Shown here: positions 30,883 to 40,352 of the stretch, piece by piece
Numbering within the stretch: the stretch's first letter is position 1
Layout: the number at the start of each line of letters is the position of its first letter
Source of the DNA: Platanthera guangdongensis
Lineage: Eukaryota > Streptophyta > Magnoliopsida > Asparagales > Orchidaceae
Length of the DNA stretch: 64,000 bases
Assembly: GCA_039583875.1 (NCBI GenBank)
Contig: CM077159.1
Coordinates: forward strand, 6,534,110-6,598,109
Reading direction: 5' to 3'
Notes under the pieces: generated by a model
The model's input: the letters and a program-made list of their open reading frames with translations, nothing else
What the model was told of the DNA's origin: nothing
Databases searched by the model: none
Position numbers and translations under genes: made by a program

Positions 30883-32032
30883 CACTACAAATACAAGACC
30901 CGAGGAGATAGGACGATCGTGGCTATCATAACCCGCATTTTCTCCACATTTAATGATATATCAGAATAAGCGAATGCGCGTCGTGATGCCACGGCAGCAG
31001 GGGATAACTATAGATGCTCAGGTAAAACTCTAACTCAATACTATTATGAAAGATCCATGAGTTAATTATAGAAAATCCAGTTTAAGTTTGACGGTTAGCC
31101 ATATCCCTCGACTTAGTGCCTCATCTAGTCCACAAGAAAAAGATAGTTATATGCTGCAAAAAATACTTTATTTACAAGTTTTGGCATCCTACATGAGTAT
31201 AAACATCCCTAGAGGACAACTCATGATGTACAAGACTCTAGATTTATGATAATAGTAAAAGTAGCTTTTACAACCATTAAATATAGTAAATTAGATTTCA
31301 AATATGGCATGTATGAGGTAATAATAGTAATCTTTACAATTTAAAATACCTAACATGCAACCTAGCGTAAAACCTTCCCAGAGAGCAAGTAAAAACAATG
31401 ATAAAGAGGTAAACTAGCAGCAAGTAAAGTATTCAACAATCCAAAAGAAAACTACTAGTGGGCATCAACAACCTGACACGAACCCACTGAAAGTATGCAA
31501 GACTGAACTAACAACCAAAACAACAATCTACCTCACGACGGTGAGGAAATTACTACAACAACTGCAGTCCAAAAGCTACTACCCAACAAATCCACTCCAC
31601 CGGCTACAGCCCTGAACCTGAGGCATTCTAAGGAAGAACACCTCAGCAAGAAAATATAAGTGGCAAAAGAAAATAAATAGGTAACAGGTACAAAGGCAAG
31701 AAAGGGTTTACCAAACCCGACTATAAGAAACGGTGAAAACCACAACTGATTAGACAAGTAAAACAGGTAAAGTAAAAGTTTGTAATAAAGAAGTTAAATG
31801 AACATTCGCACCAAGTGCGGAACGAAGCCATGCTTCGACAAAATCTGCAAGGATTAGCATAAATAGCATAGACTGATCTAAGAAGCAAACTGAGCACAAG
31901 AATCTCTAAAATGTGAGTCATTAACACTTAGTAAAAACAACTGGGCTGGAGTCGGTGACCAAAACGTCCAAACCCGAACTGCCATACCCAAACATCTCAC
32001 AAAGGCATTGCAGTGGTGGCCACCTAGCCCAA
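30883..32032 (-). repeat. gypsy-1 5' LTR fragment
   Basis: It aligns base for base, with scattered substitutions and small indels, to 9074-10215 (for example TTTTCTCCACATTTAATGA). The alignment stops at 32032, where the gypsy-2 left LTR starts, so about 1.65 kb of LTR is displaced or lost. Confidence 0.8.
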
Positions 32033-32522
32033 TGTAACACTCTCATATGTCACATGGAATATAACAAAAGGTCCGGCCGGGGCCCCACGCCATATTCCAC
32101 AGACAGTTAGTGGAGTTACATAAGATTACCAAATTAACAGCATAGAAATACGTATCCTAACTCAGAGCATTCTAGCGGAAGTTTTTAAAACTGTTATAAG
32201 AACCCATACAATACATGAATGTCCACTACAACCACATTAGTAATGAAATAACATACACCAAAACTTTGGCCTTATGGCCTTACAATAGTTTGATCAATAA
32301 AAGTTCCTTACATACTTTGGCTCGCAGGCTGGCCACACATGAACATAATAAAGCAAACATTTTGCTCTGTCCTTCAAGGGCCAGCACAACATCAAGGGCT
32401 TCAGCACGCTACTTGCCACTAAGCTCACCTATTACTGTATAAGAACAATCCATCGCACGGTGGCAAAATAAGGCAATGGTCAGCTAAAGCTGACCAAATT
32501 ATAACGACCCCGCCCCTTAATC

Positions 32523-32557
32523 GGGGGTGGGGGGGGGGTGGGTGGGTGGGTGGGGGT
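32523..32557 (+). repeat. G-rich run with quadruplex potential
   Basis: GGGGGTGGGGGGGGG then GGGTGGGTGGGTGGGGG within 35 bases: more than four G-triplets with one-base loops, on the plus strand of the gypsy-2 left LTR. Confidence 0.7.
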
Positions 32558-33734
32558 TTCTCCTTCCCTACATCTCATTAGTATAATCAAACATGATAGT
32601 GAAAGTACAATTTAAGCACACTACACCACAGGCGTAGGCACGCACTACCACACACCCCGTGCTCTCAGGGCACATTTTCGGTGAACCCGGTCCACCACTG
32701 CCCCCATGAAGGCAACATCTTGAGACTTTTAGTCTTTCCGGCCGAAGCCTAAGACTCGCCCTCTATGCCAATGGTAAGTGTCATGTACCTTAGGTCTCTT
32801 TAACCGAACCACACAGAGCGGGTACATTTCCACTAAACCTGTTGCTCGCACCACCACATCAATTTAAGCCATAGGCGTGGGTCAAGCTTCCCCGAGTCCA
32901 AAATCGATCATACATTAGTATATAACCCGGTTATGCACAAGGTTGGCTCGCAGACCAAACAAACTGGGCTCCCAGGGCACACAGCCTCACAACACTAGCT
33001 CCCAGGTCTTAAAGAGACAGGCCTCACAATAACAGAGCTAACGCCGGTGGTATTACTAATATCATGCGGTGCCTGACATAAAAACGTTTCTGACCAGTTT
33101 TCCGGGTTCTCCTTGGGGTTAGTCCCCAAGGCTCCCTGCTGCAATCTACAACGTAGTAACCCGAAAAATAAAATGGTAAGGAGTATTCTCCGGCAATACA
33201 TGCATAATGAAAACATCACCGATCTAGACCAACATGTTCGGATGGGCTTCACACACCATTCCTACGCATGTACTTTGATTCCGGACTCTATATGCAAAAC
33301 TACCGAGATAAACCATATCTACCCGAAGGAATACCTCACATTCACCGCCCACTCGTGGGAGATAGTTTCTTATGCAAAAAGGAAGAGGACTTCACATGTC
33401 CAAGTAGAGAATCGTTACCCTAGAGGTTCGCTTCGGTGCCATGTAAAACTAGCCAGATGAAAAGCACCGCAACGGTCTCGCCTCCACGGATCTGGAATCG
33501 GCGTGATTCAGAGCTCCTAAGCTCTAACAATGGCCGGAATTCTCCTTGTTCTCCCTTTGCTCTCCCCTCTCTCTAACTCTTAGAAAGAGAAATGGCCAAA
33601 TGGAATGATTCATAAACCATCATTTCCCGGCTATATACCAACAGGAAGGATTCTGGGACACCGGATTACTTTTAAATAAAATGAAAGGCCATGATTTACC
33701 CTTAAAATCGCCTTTCTGGGTCCGCACACCGCTT

Positions 33735-34200
33735 GTGATACGCCCGTATCATAGGCCGTGTCTCACATTCGTTCAAGAATTCGTCGATCTCCGAATCAGG
33801 ACATGGTCTCTGTCACCTCCCGTGTTAACCCTGGACACGCGCATGTCAACCCTGGACACGCGCATGTCAACCGTGGACACGCCCGTCTCACACGCCATGT
33901 GCCTCAATCGACGCTGAAACTATCACGCCCGAATAGGATACAGCTTTGGACATGCCTGTATCCACCCTGGACATGCCCGTATTCGACCTGGACACGCCCA
34001 TGTCCTAGGGCGTATTGATCACTCAACACAGCTCGACAAACACAGAGCAGGACACGGCTTTGGACATGCCCGTATCTGCCCTGGACACGCCCGTGTCCAA
34101 CATGGACACGCCCGTGTCCCTGGCTGTGTTCGACACTCGATAAAACTCAGCCAATTCCAAAAAAGGACATGGCTCTGGACAAACCCGTGTCACAGGCCGT
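33735..34200. repeat. GGACACGCCCGTGTCC array (gypsy-2 left LTR)
   Basis: About 15 units of an interrupted palindrome GGACACG-CC-CGTGTCC, often as half-sites (CCTGGACACGC). Tandem copies with identical spacing lie at 33830-33880. The mirror array is in the right LTR at 38575-39030. Confidence 0.85.
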
Positions 34201-34271
34201 CTGAAACCATAATGGCTCCAAAGCTCTCAAAAACACTACCCATTCATTTTCGAGTTTTTGGGCGTTGCAAT

Positions 34272-34283
34272 TTGGTATCAGAC
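34272..34283 (+). promoter_or_regulatory. gypsy-2 primer-binding site
   Basis: TTGGTATCAGAC starts three bases after the left LTR. It is the usual iMet-type site with one late mismatch. Its plus orientation agrees with gag-pol. Confidence 0.8.
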
Positions 34284-34564
34284 TAAGGCATTGGTCTTGC
34301 TTATTTGAATTCATGGACGAATTCTTTTAAGGGGTGGTGAGCACATGTATGTATGTCATCGTTATAACATGAAAAGAACCCATGAATGTCCACTTACGAA
34401 TAAAAATACAATTATTTGAGGAACTTGAGTGTTCCAAGGATTGCCTTTTGGCAATTTGCGTGTCGCCTAATTGAGTGTTTTTACAACTATAGGTGACTAG
34501 GAGCGGTGCGCAGTAGTCTCAATAACAACATTTCACGGACAGTAATGCACCTAACGACGTGTCT
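34284..34564. other. gypsy-2 leader
   Basis: Untranslated leader between primer site and gag ATG. GACGAATTCTTTTAAGGGG at about 34318 resembles the element's own purine-tract region (38478-38500), as seen in other chromovirus leaders. No gene is visible. Confidence 0.5.
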
Positions 34565-35347
34565 ATGACCCCTCCTTCCGCAGAAACTATTCAGATGGTG
34601 GTTGAAGCGATGTTCGCTATGTTCAAAGCCTAACATGGAGGACATGTGCATCCCCCTATCCCTGGGATGGCTGCAGTACTGATTGGCGCACTGGAGCAAA
34701 GAGCATGTGGTAGAACTTCAGAGCAGCAGTTGAATATGCTTTTGACTATGGGAACACACTCAGTGGATGAGTATTTGCATGCGTTTGTCTTGATAAGGAG
34801 ATACCCAGGGTTTGTGATGGAGAACGAACAGACAATAGTTAATAGATTTTACAACGGTCTGCATGATGATTTATGACTGCTGTTGGTAGGACCAAAGCTA
34901 CTTGGATTCCGAGCGTTGGTGGAGTCGGCTACATCTTTGGAAGAAGATTTGGAAAAAGTCAACCAGACGTCAGAGTTCAGGGTACCAAACTCTGCTGGTT
35001 CAGCAAAGTCTAAACACCGCAGGAAGGGGAATAAGAGATCTATAACATCTACTAGTCAAACTCCATATACTTGCTATACTTGTGGCAAGTTAGGACACTT
35101 AGCCCGAGATTCTCGTGGTGATGCCCCAAAGACAAAGAAAGCTAAGTCGAGAGCTATTGCAGCGAAACTTCCACTTAATTGCTATGCATGTGGCAAGATA
35201 GGTCATATTACTAGAGATTTTTGGAGTGGTACTTCGATGGCAAAGGGGGTAGGTTCTGGAACAACGGTTGGACGAGTCCCAATTAGATGTTATGCTTGTG
35301 ATAAGCCAGGTCATATTGCTCGAGACTGTTGGAACGACAAATCATAA
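34565..35347 (+). pseudogene. gypsy-2 Gag with three zinc knuckles
   Basis: ATG at 34565 (MTPPSAETIQMVVEAMF). The frame is one throughout, with nonsense codons at 34631 (TAA) and 34877 (TGA, where CGA is likely ancestral). The capsid-like part contains HSVDEYLHAFVLIRRYPGF and VNRFYNGLHDDL. The C-part has three CCHC boxes: CYTCGKLGHLARDS, CYACGKIGHITRDF and CYACDKPGHIARDC. The first two have each lost their last cysteine. It would package element RNA; now defective. Confidence 0.8.
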
Positions 35348-35525
35348 CAGAAGTCAGGGGAAACTTATGCTAAAAAGGGAAATGCGGTAGAGTCAACTGC
35401 ATCCCATCGAGCTCCAGCTCAACCGTGAGCCTATAACCTTGGCCAACAGGAGACCGTCAAGGAAGGAGACATGGTGTCAGGTATGCACTGGAGTTTAGCG
35501 TAGTGTCTTCCCTACCTTACATCTG

Positions 35526-35798
35526 ATGCTTTGGTTGTATGATTGCTATGTTTTACGGTTTGTTATGATTTTGGACATTCCGGCTCGAGACCTGTTCAAT
35601 ACAAGGGTTTCACACTCCTTCCTATCTGAGATCTTCGTGTCTCATAACGGAGTACCGACTTCAGTGGCGAAAGGTAATTTGGATGCTTTGTTATCGAACA
35701 GTTGTTCGATGTGGGCAAAAAGAGTTTGTTGCTTGAGAGTGCGAATAGGAAGTCAAGCCTTTGACGTGGATATGCCTCTTCTACCTAGTGGAGTTTGA
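35526..35798 (+). pseudogene. gypsy-2 aspartic protease remnant
   Basis: Around residue 23 the active-site motif reads LFNTRVSHSFLSE; the family has LFDTGATHSFVS, so Asp, Gly and Ala are all changed. The remainder (VRIGSQAFDVDMPLLP) matches the second half of gypsy proteases. Inactive. Confidence 0.75.
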
Positions 35799-35959
35799 TA
35801 TAATTCGTGGCATGAACTAACTCTCGGAGTAACGTTCTTATATTGTTTTACAACTCAAAGGAGTCGCAGTAGTACTGAACATCTAGCGCTAGACTAAGTT
35901 AAAAGTATATTAGTATGTGGTGCTAGGTGCCAAACCAATGTCACAGTCTCCTTAACGCT

Positions 35960-36750
35960 CAGCACCAAGGGAAATGGAAGAGTTGAACGCATAACTTCAG
36001 GAATTGATTGAGCAGGGGTTATGTATGTCCAAGTTCGTTTCCTTGGAGCGCACCAGTTCTTTTTGTTAAGAATATATACGGAAGCTTATGACTATGCAGT
36101 TGATTACCGGGAGTTTAATAAGCTAACCGAAAAGAATAAGAATCTGATCCCAAGGATTGATGATCAGTTCGACTAGCTGGTGGGGTCGACTGTGTAATCA
36201 ATGTTGGATCTGAAATCCGGATACTATAAGCTGCGGATAAGGGAATGTGACATTCCCAAGACGGCTTTCAGCACATGTTTTGGGCTTTATGAGTTCACTG
36301 TCATGTCGTTTGGACTGACTAATGCGCCATCTATGTTTATGAATTTGATGAATAAAAAGTTCAGAGAATACTTGGACCAGTTCGTGATAGTCTTTATTGA
36401 CAATATAATGCTGTACTCGTAGTGCAACGAGGATCATTTCAAGCACCTGCATACGGTGTTGGAGAAATTGCAGGGGAACCAACTGTATGCCAAGTTCTCC
36501 AAATGCAAATTTTGGTTGTCCTTGGTAGCGTTCCTTGGTCACGTGGTTAGTGGAGAAGGTATTGCGGTAGATCCGACAAAGGTAGTTGCTATACGGGAGT
36601 GACCTGTGTTGTCTACGGTGGCGGAAGTCCGGAGTTTTCTGGGGCTTGCCAGCTATTACAAGGGCTTCATGGAGAACTTCTCATGGATTGCTTTGCCCCT
36701 TGCTACTCTGATAAGAAAGGATCAGAAGTTCGTTTGGTCGCCTGAATGAG
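35960..36750 (+). pseudogene. gypsy-2 reverse transcriptase remnant
   Basis: The best open part is 36201-36422: [42 protein letters not shown] and [12 protein letters not shown]. The catalytic FIDD has become FIDN. Downstream pieces in shifted or stop-broken frames show [16 protein letters not shown] and [12 protein letters not shown]. Stops and frameshifts are frequent. Confidence 0.8.
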
Positions 36751-36759
36751 CACAAGCTT

Positions 36760-37094
36760 TCGAAGAAATAAAGTGTCATTTGACCACGATACCTTTGTTA
36801 TGTTCGCCTTGTGGTTCTGAAGGCTTTGAGGTTTACACTGACGCCTCTGGGAGTGGGTTGGGCTGTGTTCTACTTCAGCACGGGTCGGTGATAGCCTATG
36901 GATCATGTCTATTAAAAGTGCATGAGAGGAACTACTCGGTCCATGACTTGGAGTTGGCGGCCGGGGTATTCGCTCTCAAGCTTTGGAGGCTTTGGAGATC
37001 TCATGTGTTGACAAGGGATCTAGTGTTAATGCATGTTTATGTTGGACATAAGCTTGAAACGTCGCTTGGCAGAGTCCATGGATGGTTCAAATGA
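36760..37094 (+). pseudogene. gypsy-2 RNase H remnant
   Basis: [20 protein letters not shown], a clear RNase H start with its Asp, followed by [19 protein letters not shown]. The C-terminal half (SDHKSLKY and DALSR in the family) is disrupted. Non-functional. Confidence 0.8.
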
Positions 37095-37159
37095 CCAGTT
37101 TTATGTTGACGATGGCCTTGTATGGAAAGGTGGTCGGTTGTGCATCGCTAATGTTGGGA

Positions 37160-38447
37160 AATTACTAGAATAATTGATGTACGAGGCATATTTTACCAAG
37201 TACTCAATTCACCCTGGGAGCACAAAGATGTTCAAAGACATGAAGATGATGTTCTAGTGGCCAGGTATGAAGAAAGACATAGCGGTATACGTGGCAAAGT
37301 GTCAGACTTGTGCCTTGGTTAAGGACGAATGCCAGAAGCCAGGTAGATTTCTAAAGTCCTTTCCCATACCGGAGTGGAAGTTTGATGACATCTCTATGGA
37401 TTTCGTGCACAGTTTGCCGAGATCGCACAAGGGGAACGACACCATTTGTGTGATTGTTGATCGTTTAACGAAGGGGTCACATTTTATACCCAATAGGAAG
37501 GATTATTCCGTGGAGAAGCTAGCAAAGCATTGTGTGGATAATATAGTCCGATTGCATGGTGTACCTCGGCGCATCGTTAGTGACCATGTTTGTCGGTTTG
37601 CATCTAACGATTGGAGGCTCATTCATCAGTTGTTGGATACCAAGCTGAACTTCAGCACAGCTTTTCACCCACATAACGATCGGCAAACTGAAAGGGTGAA
37701 TAGGTTGATGGAAGATATGCTTTGAATGCGTGCATTGGATTTTGGTAAAAGGTGGGAGGACCATCTTTACATGATTGGGTTTGCATACAATAACAACTAC
37801 CAATTCAGTATTCAGATTGCCCATTTTAATGCTCTATACGGAAGGAGGTGTCGTACACCTTTGGCTTGGGTAGAAACAGGAGAGTTGAAGCTTTATAAGT
37901 GAAGAGAGGTTGAAGATGCTACGTCAAATATTCGGTTTATTCGGGAACGACTAACGATTTCTCAATATTGACAAGCCAAGTACTACAAAACCAAGCATTG
38001 GAACGTGGAGTTTGCGGGGGGCGACTGTGTACACCTCAAGATAAAGTCGTTTAAAGGCGTATCAAGGATTCGATGCTTAAAGAAGCTTAGTCCGAGGTAT
38101 GTTGGGCTGTTTGATATCTTGGAGCGAGTTGGTGAAGCCGCCTATCGGTTGGCTCTTTCGATAGAACTGAGTGGATTGCATGATGTATTTCAAATTTCTG
38201 TCATACGCAAAGCTGTGAAAGAACCAGCGCAGGTGGTTGTTGCGTATCAAGTACGGTCGATAGTGGGCTAACAACAAAAGTTATACCCATTCAGATCGAG
38301 GATACGAAGGTCAAAGAATTGCGGAATAAAGCTATCAGGATTGTCAAGGTCCGATGGGATAATTATGGTCGTGAGGAGCTTTCGTGGGAGCAAGAGTAGA
38401 CCATGCTTGAGGAGTATCCCGAGCTTTTCTACTCAGGTACCATTTAA
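37160..38447 (+). pseudogene. gypsy-2 integrase and chromodomain remnant
   Basis: The main piece (37267-37725) has the zinc Cys pair CQTCALVK, EWKFDDISMDFVHSLPRS with the first Asp, a degenerate second-Asp motif SDHVCRF (usually SDRDPRF) and AFHPHNDRQTERVNRLMEDML with the Glu. A second piece (38005-38271) is the C-terminal domain, with LSPRYVGLFDILERVGEAAY and LHDVFQISVIRK. Reading on to TAA at 38445 shows a chromodomain (LRNKAIRIVKVRWDNYGREE, LSWEQE, stop, MLEEYPELF) with one internal TAG. This makes gypsy-2 a chromovirus. Confidence 0.8.
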
Positions 38448-38492
38448 CTTAGTGTACTTTTCTATTCTGTAATTTCGGGACGAAATTCTTTT

Positions 38493-38508
38493 AAGGGGAG
38501 GGGGGGGA
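38493..38508 (+). promoter_or_regulatory. gypsy-2 polypurine tract
   Basis: AAGGGGAGGGGGGGAA directly before the right LTR start at 38511. Its position fixes the plus orientation of the right LTR. Confidence 0.85.
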
Positions 38509-38510
38509 AT

Positions 38511-39118
38511 TGTAAAACACCAAAACTCGATTATGAATGGGTAGTGTTTTTAAGAGCTTTGGAGCCATTATAGTTTCACACGGCCTGTGACACTGGTGTG
38601 TCCAGAGTCGTGTCCTTTTTTGGAATTGGTTGAGTTTTATCAAGTGTTGAACACGGCTTGGGACACGGGTATGTCCAGGTCGGACACGAGCGTGTCCAGG
38701 GCGGACACGGGCGCGTCCAAAGCCGTGTCCTGCTCTGTGTTTATCGGGCTATGTCGAGTGATCAACACGCCCTGGGACACGGTCATGTCCAGGTCAGACA
38801 CGGGCGCGTCTAGGGTGGACAGGGGCGTTTCCAAAGCCATGTCCTGTTTGGGCGTGACAGTTTTAGTGTCGATTGAGGCACACGACCTGTGACACAGGAT
38901 TGTCCAGGGTTGACAAGGGCATGTCCAGTCTTAACACGAGAATGTCAGAGACAATATCCTGATTTGGAGAATGACGAATTCTTGTACGAATGTGAGACAC
39001 GGCATGTGACACGGGCGTGTCACAAGCTATGTGCAGACCGAGGAAGAAGATTTTAAGGGTAAATCTGGGCCTTTCAATTTATTTAAGTGTGATCCGACAG
39101 CCCAAAATCCTTCCTATT
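38511..39118 (+). repeat. gypsy-2 right (3') LTR, truncated by Sire-2
   Basis: It starts TGTAAAACACC after the purine tract and matches the reverse complement of 33640-34269 through to ATCCTTCCT at about 39115, where the Sire-2 LTR begins. It includes the mirror-image GACACGGGCGTGTC array (38575-39030). Confidence 0.85.
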
Positions 39119-39229
39119 CGTTGGATCCGTAGTTTGGATTTGTGCTAGGTTCACTAATTAGGGGTTTGACCTAGCATGTATAGCCAAGGTCAAGTGTTTT
39201 GAGTCCAAGAGTTTAGGCTAAGTCATTAT
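39119..39229 (+). repeat. Sire-2 5' LTR, first part
   Basis: CGTTGGATCC...GTCATTAT matches the 3' LTR start at 54161 (TGTTGGATCC); the first base of the TG terminus is mutated. It ends at copia-3. Confidence 0.8.
39225..39229. repeat. copia-3 target-site duplication, left copy
   Basis: ATTAT, repeated at 43955-43959. The unoccupied site is visible in the Sire-2 3' LTR near 54266-54272 (CATTTGGTTC), with one copy only. Confidence 0.85.
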
Positions 39230-39531
39230 ACTTGTAAACCGGGCGGTCTAGCAATCTTCACAGGCGACCTCTCTGCTTCTCTTATTGTAGCCGTGCGGTT
39301 AGTCCTTCTGTCTAACCGCGCGGCCTGTGCGGTTTACTTTGTACAGTCCGCTTAGCTTGTAATTTTTTAGTCCCACATCTCTTATTTGTATTCTCTCTTC
39401 TCTCCTCCATTCTATATAAGGGAGGGCATACCTTTGTAATAGTTATCTTTTTTGGATAATAAAATTTCAATTATTCAAAAGTTTCTTCGGCTTGTTCTCT
39501 ACTTTTCGCTTCTTTTCGCTACTTTCTAACA
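39230..39531 (+). repeat. copia-3 5' LTR, missing its first 72 bp
   Basis: It begins ACTTGTAAACCGGGCGG directly after the ATTAT duplication and matches 43653-43954. TATATAAG at 39413 and AATAAA at 39458 are promoter and polyadenylation signals. Confidence 0.9.
39413..39420 (+). promoter_or_regulatory. TATA box, copia-3 5' LTR
   Basis: TATATAAG in TCTATATAAGGGAGGG, with AATAAA about 45 bp downstream. Compact promoter/terminator of a short copia LTR. Confidence 0.7.
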
Positions 39532-39543
39532 TGGTATCAGAGG
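39532..39543 (+). promoter_or_regulatory. copia-3 primer-binding site
   Basis: TGGTATCAGAGG directly after the LTR end CTAACA; iMet tRNA type. Confidence 0.9.
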
Positions 39544-40352
39544 ACACGGTCATTTTCTCCTGATTCTGTGCGCTCTCTGTTGTTCGCGGCTTGTCTTCCG
39601 CGTTCTGCGACTTGTTCGCGGCTTGCCTTCTCTTCTGTCCGCGCGGCTTGTTTCTATCCGCGCGGCTTGTCTCTGTCCGCTGCTTGTTCGCGCGGCTTGC
39701 TTCTTCTTGGTTCTCTTCTTCTTCTGCTCTTTGTCGCAGCGACCTGTTTCCGTGTCGCCGCGCTCCTTGTTCTTTTTTACCGCTCCGACTTCCTAGTCGC
39801 TGCGGTCTGTCTCTGTCCGCGCGTGTTGTCTCTGTACTCGCGGTTTGCTGCTGTGATCTGCCTGACCGTGCGGGTTGTTCCTTTCTCCCCCGCATCTTGG
39901 TCGCGGTCACCTGCTCTTCTCCTCTCTTCTGTTCGCTCGGCCTTTTCAGTCCGCGCGACCTCTTCCCCGCTGTGCCCTTGACTGCTGTGATCTGCCTGAC
40001 CGTGCGGGTTGTACCTTTCTTACCCGCATCTTGGTCGCGGTCACCTGCTCTTCTCCTCTGTTCTGTTCGCTCGGCCTTTTTCAGTCCACGCGACTTCTTC
40101 CCCGCTGTGCCTTGATCTGCATCCTAGCCGCTCGTGTTCGCGCGGCTTCTTCCCTTTTTCCCGCCGCGGTTTCACGCGGATTCTTCCTTGTTTGAGCGGC
40201 CTCTCTGCCCTTCTCCTTTAGCCGCTCCTGCTTGTTAGTCGCCGCGACCTCCTGGTTTAGTCGCGCGGCTTGTGCTCTGCATCTTGGTCGTGGCCCTTCG
40301 TGCCGCTGGTGTGCTGTCACCGAGACCGCTGCAGTTTCTTCTTCCTCCCTTC
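39544..40352 (+). other. copia-3 spacer in place of gag, with CCGCGCGG motifs
   Basis: No Gag domain or CCHC knuckle is visible in any frame. The stretch is rich in CCGCGCGGCTTG strings (39640-39700) and has a tandem duplication of about 133 bp (39848-39980 and 39981-40114). Open frames here encode Cys/Arg/Leu/Ser-rich, repetitive peptides that I do not regard as genes. Confidence 0.6.
39848..40114. repeat. two tandem copies of a 133-bp unit (copia-3 spacer)
   Basis: Both copies start CTGCTGTGATCTGCCTGACC and end CCGCTGTGCC(C)TTGA, with a handful of differences. Likely slippage or unequal exchange within the spacer. Confidence 0.85.

Larger units (their letters stand above)
9074..32032 (-). 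mobile_element. gypsy-1: old chromovirus (Ty3/gypsy) split by Sire-1 and Sire-c
   Basis: On the minus strand its 5' LTR fragment is at 30883-32032 and its 3' LTR at 9074-11882. Gag is cut at 28722/15569 by Sire-1. Protease, RT, RNase H, integrase and a chromodomain tail follow down to 11992. The two LTR regions align for about 1.15 kb (9074-10215 with 30883-32032). Many stops and frameshifts make it inactive. Domain order and the chromodomain place it in the chromoviruses, probably Tekay/Del-like, which is inference from motifs only. The Sirevirus LTR (Sire-c) replaces its expected primer site and Gag N-terminus. Confidence 0.8.
32033..34269 (-). repeat. gypsy-2 left LTR, inverted orientation (2237 bp)
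   Basis: It has clean ends TGTAACACTC and GGCGTTGCA. Read on the minus strand from 34269 it begins TGCAACGCCCAAAAACTCG and matches the right LTR start at 38511 (TGTAAAACACCAAAACTCG) and onward for about 600 bp. It therefore points opposite to the right LTR. It holds a GGACACGCCCGTGTCC array (33735-34200), a TATATA at 33632 and a G-rich run at 32523-32557. Confidence 0.8.
32033..39118 (+). mobile_element. gypsy-2: decayed chromovirus with inverted left LTR
   Basis: Plus-strand gag with three zinc knuckles, protease, RT, RNase H, integrase and chromodomain remnants lie between a primer site (34273) and a purine tract (38493-38508). The LTR right of the purine tract matches the left LTR only as its reverse complement. 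The copy is heavily mutated. It interrupts the gypsy-1 5' LTR on its left and is itself cut by Sire-2 on its right. Confidence 0.8.

Noticed and set aside
39467..39910. 147-codon minus-strand frame, basic and Gln/Arg-rich
   Set aside because: It overlaps the copia-3 LTR end, primer site and spacer antisense; composition mirrors CCGCGCGG repeats and no domain is visible.
39591..40195. Overlapping plus-strand frames in the copia-3 spacer as a possible gag
   Set aside because: Three frames are open at once because of skewed composition and tandem duplication; no Gag fold motif or CCHC knuckle.
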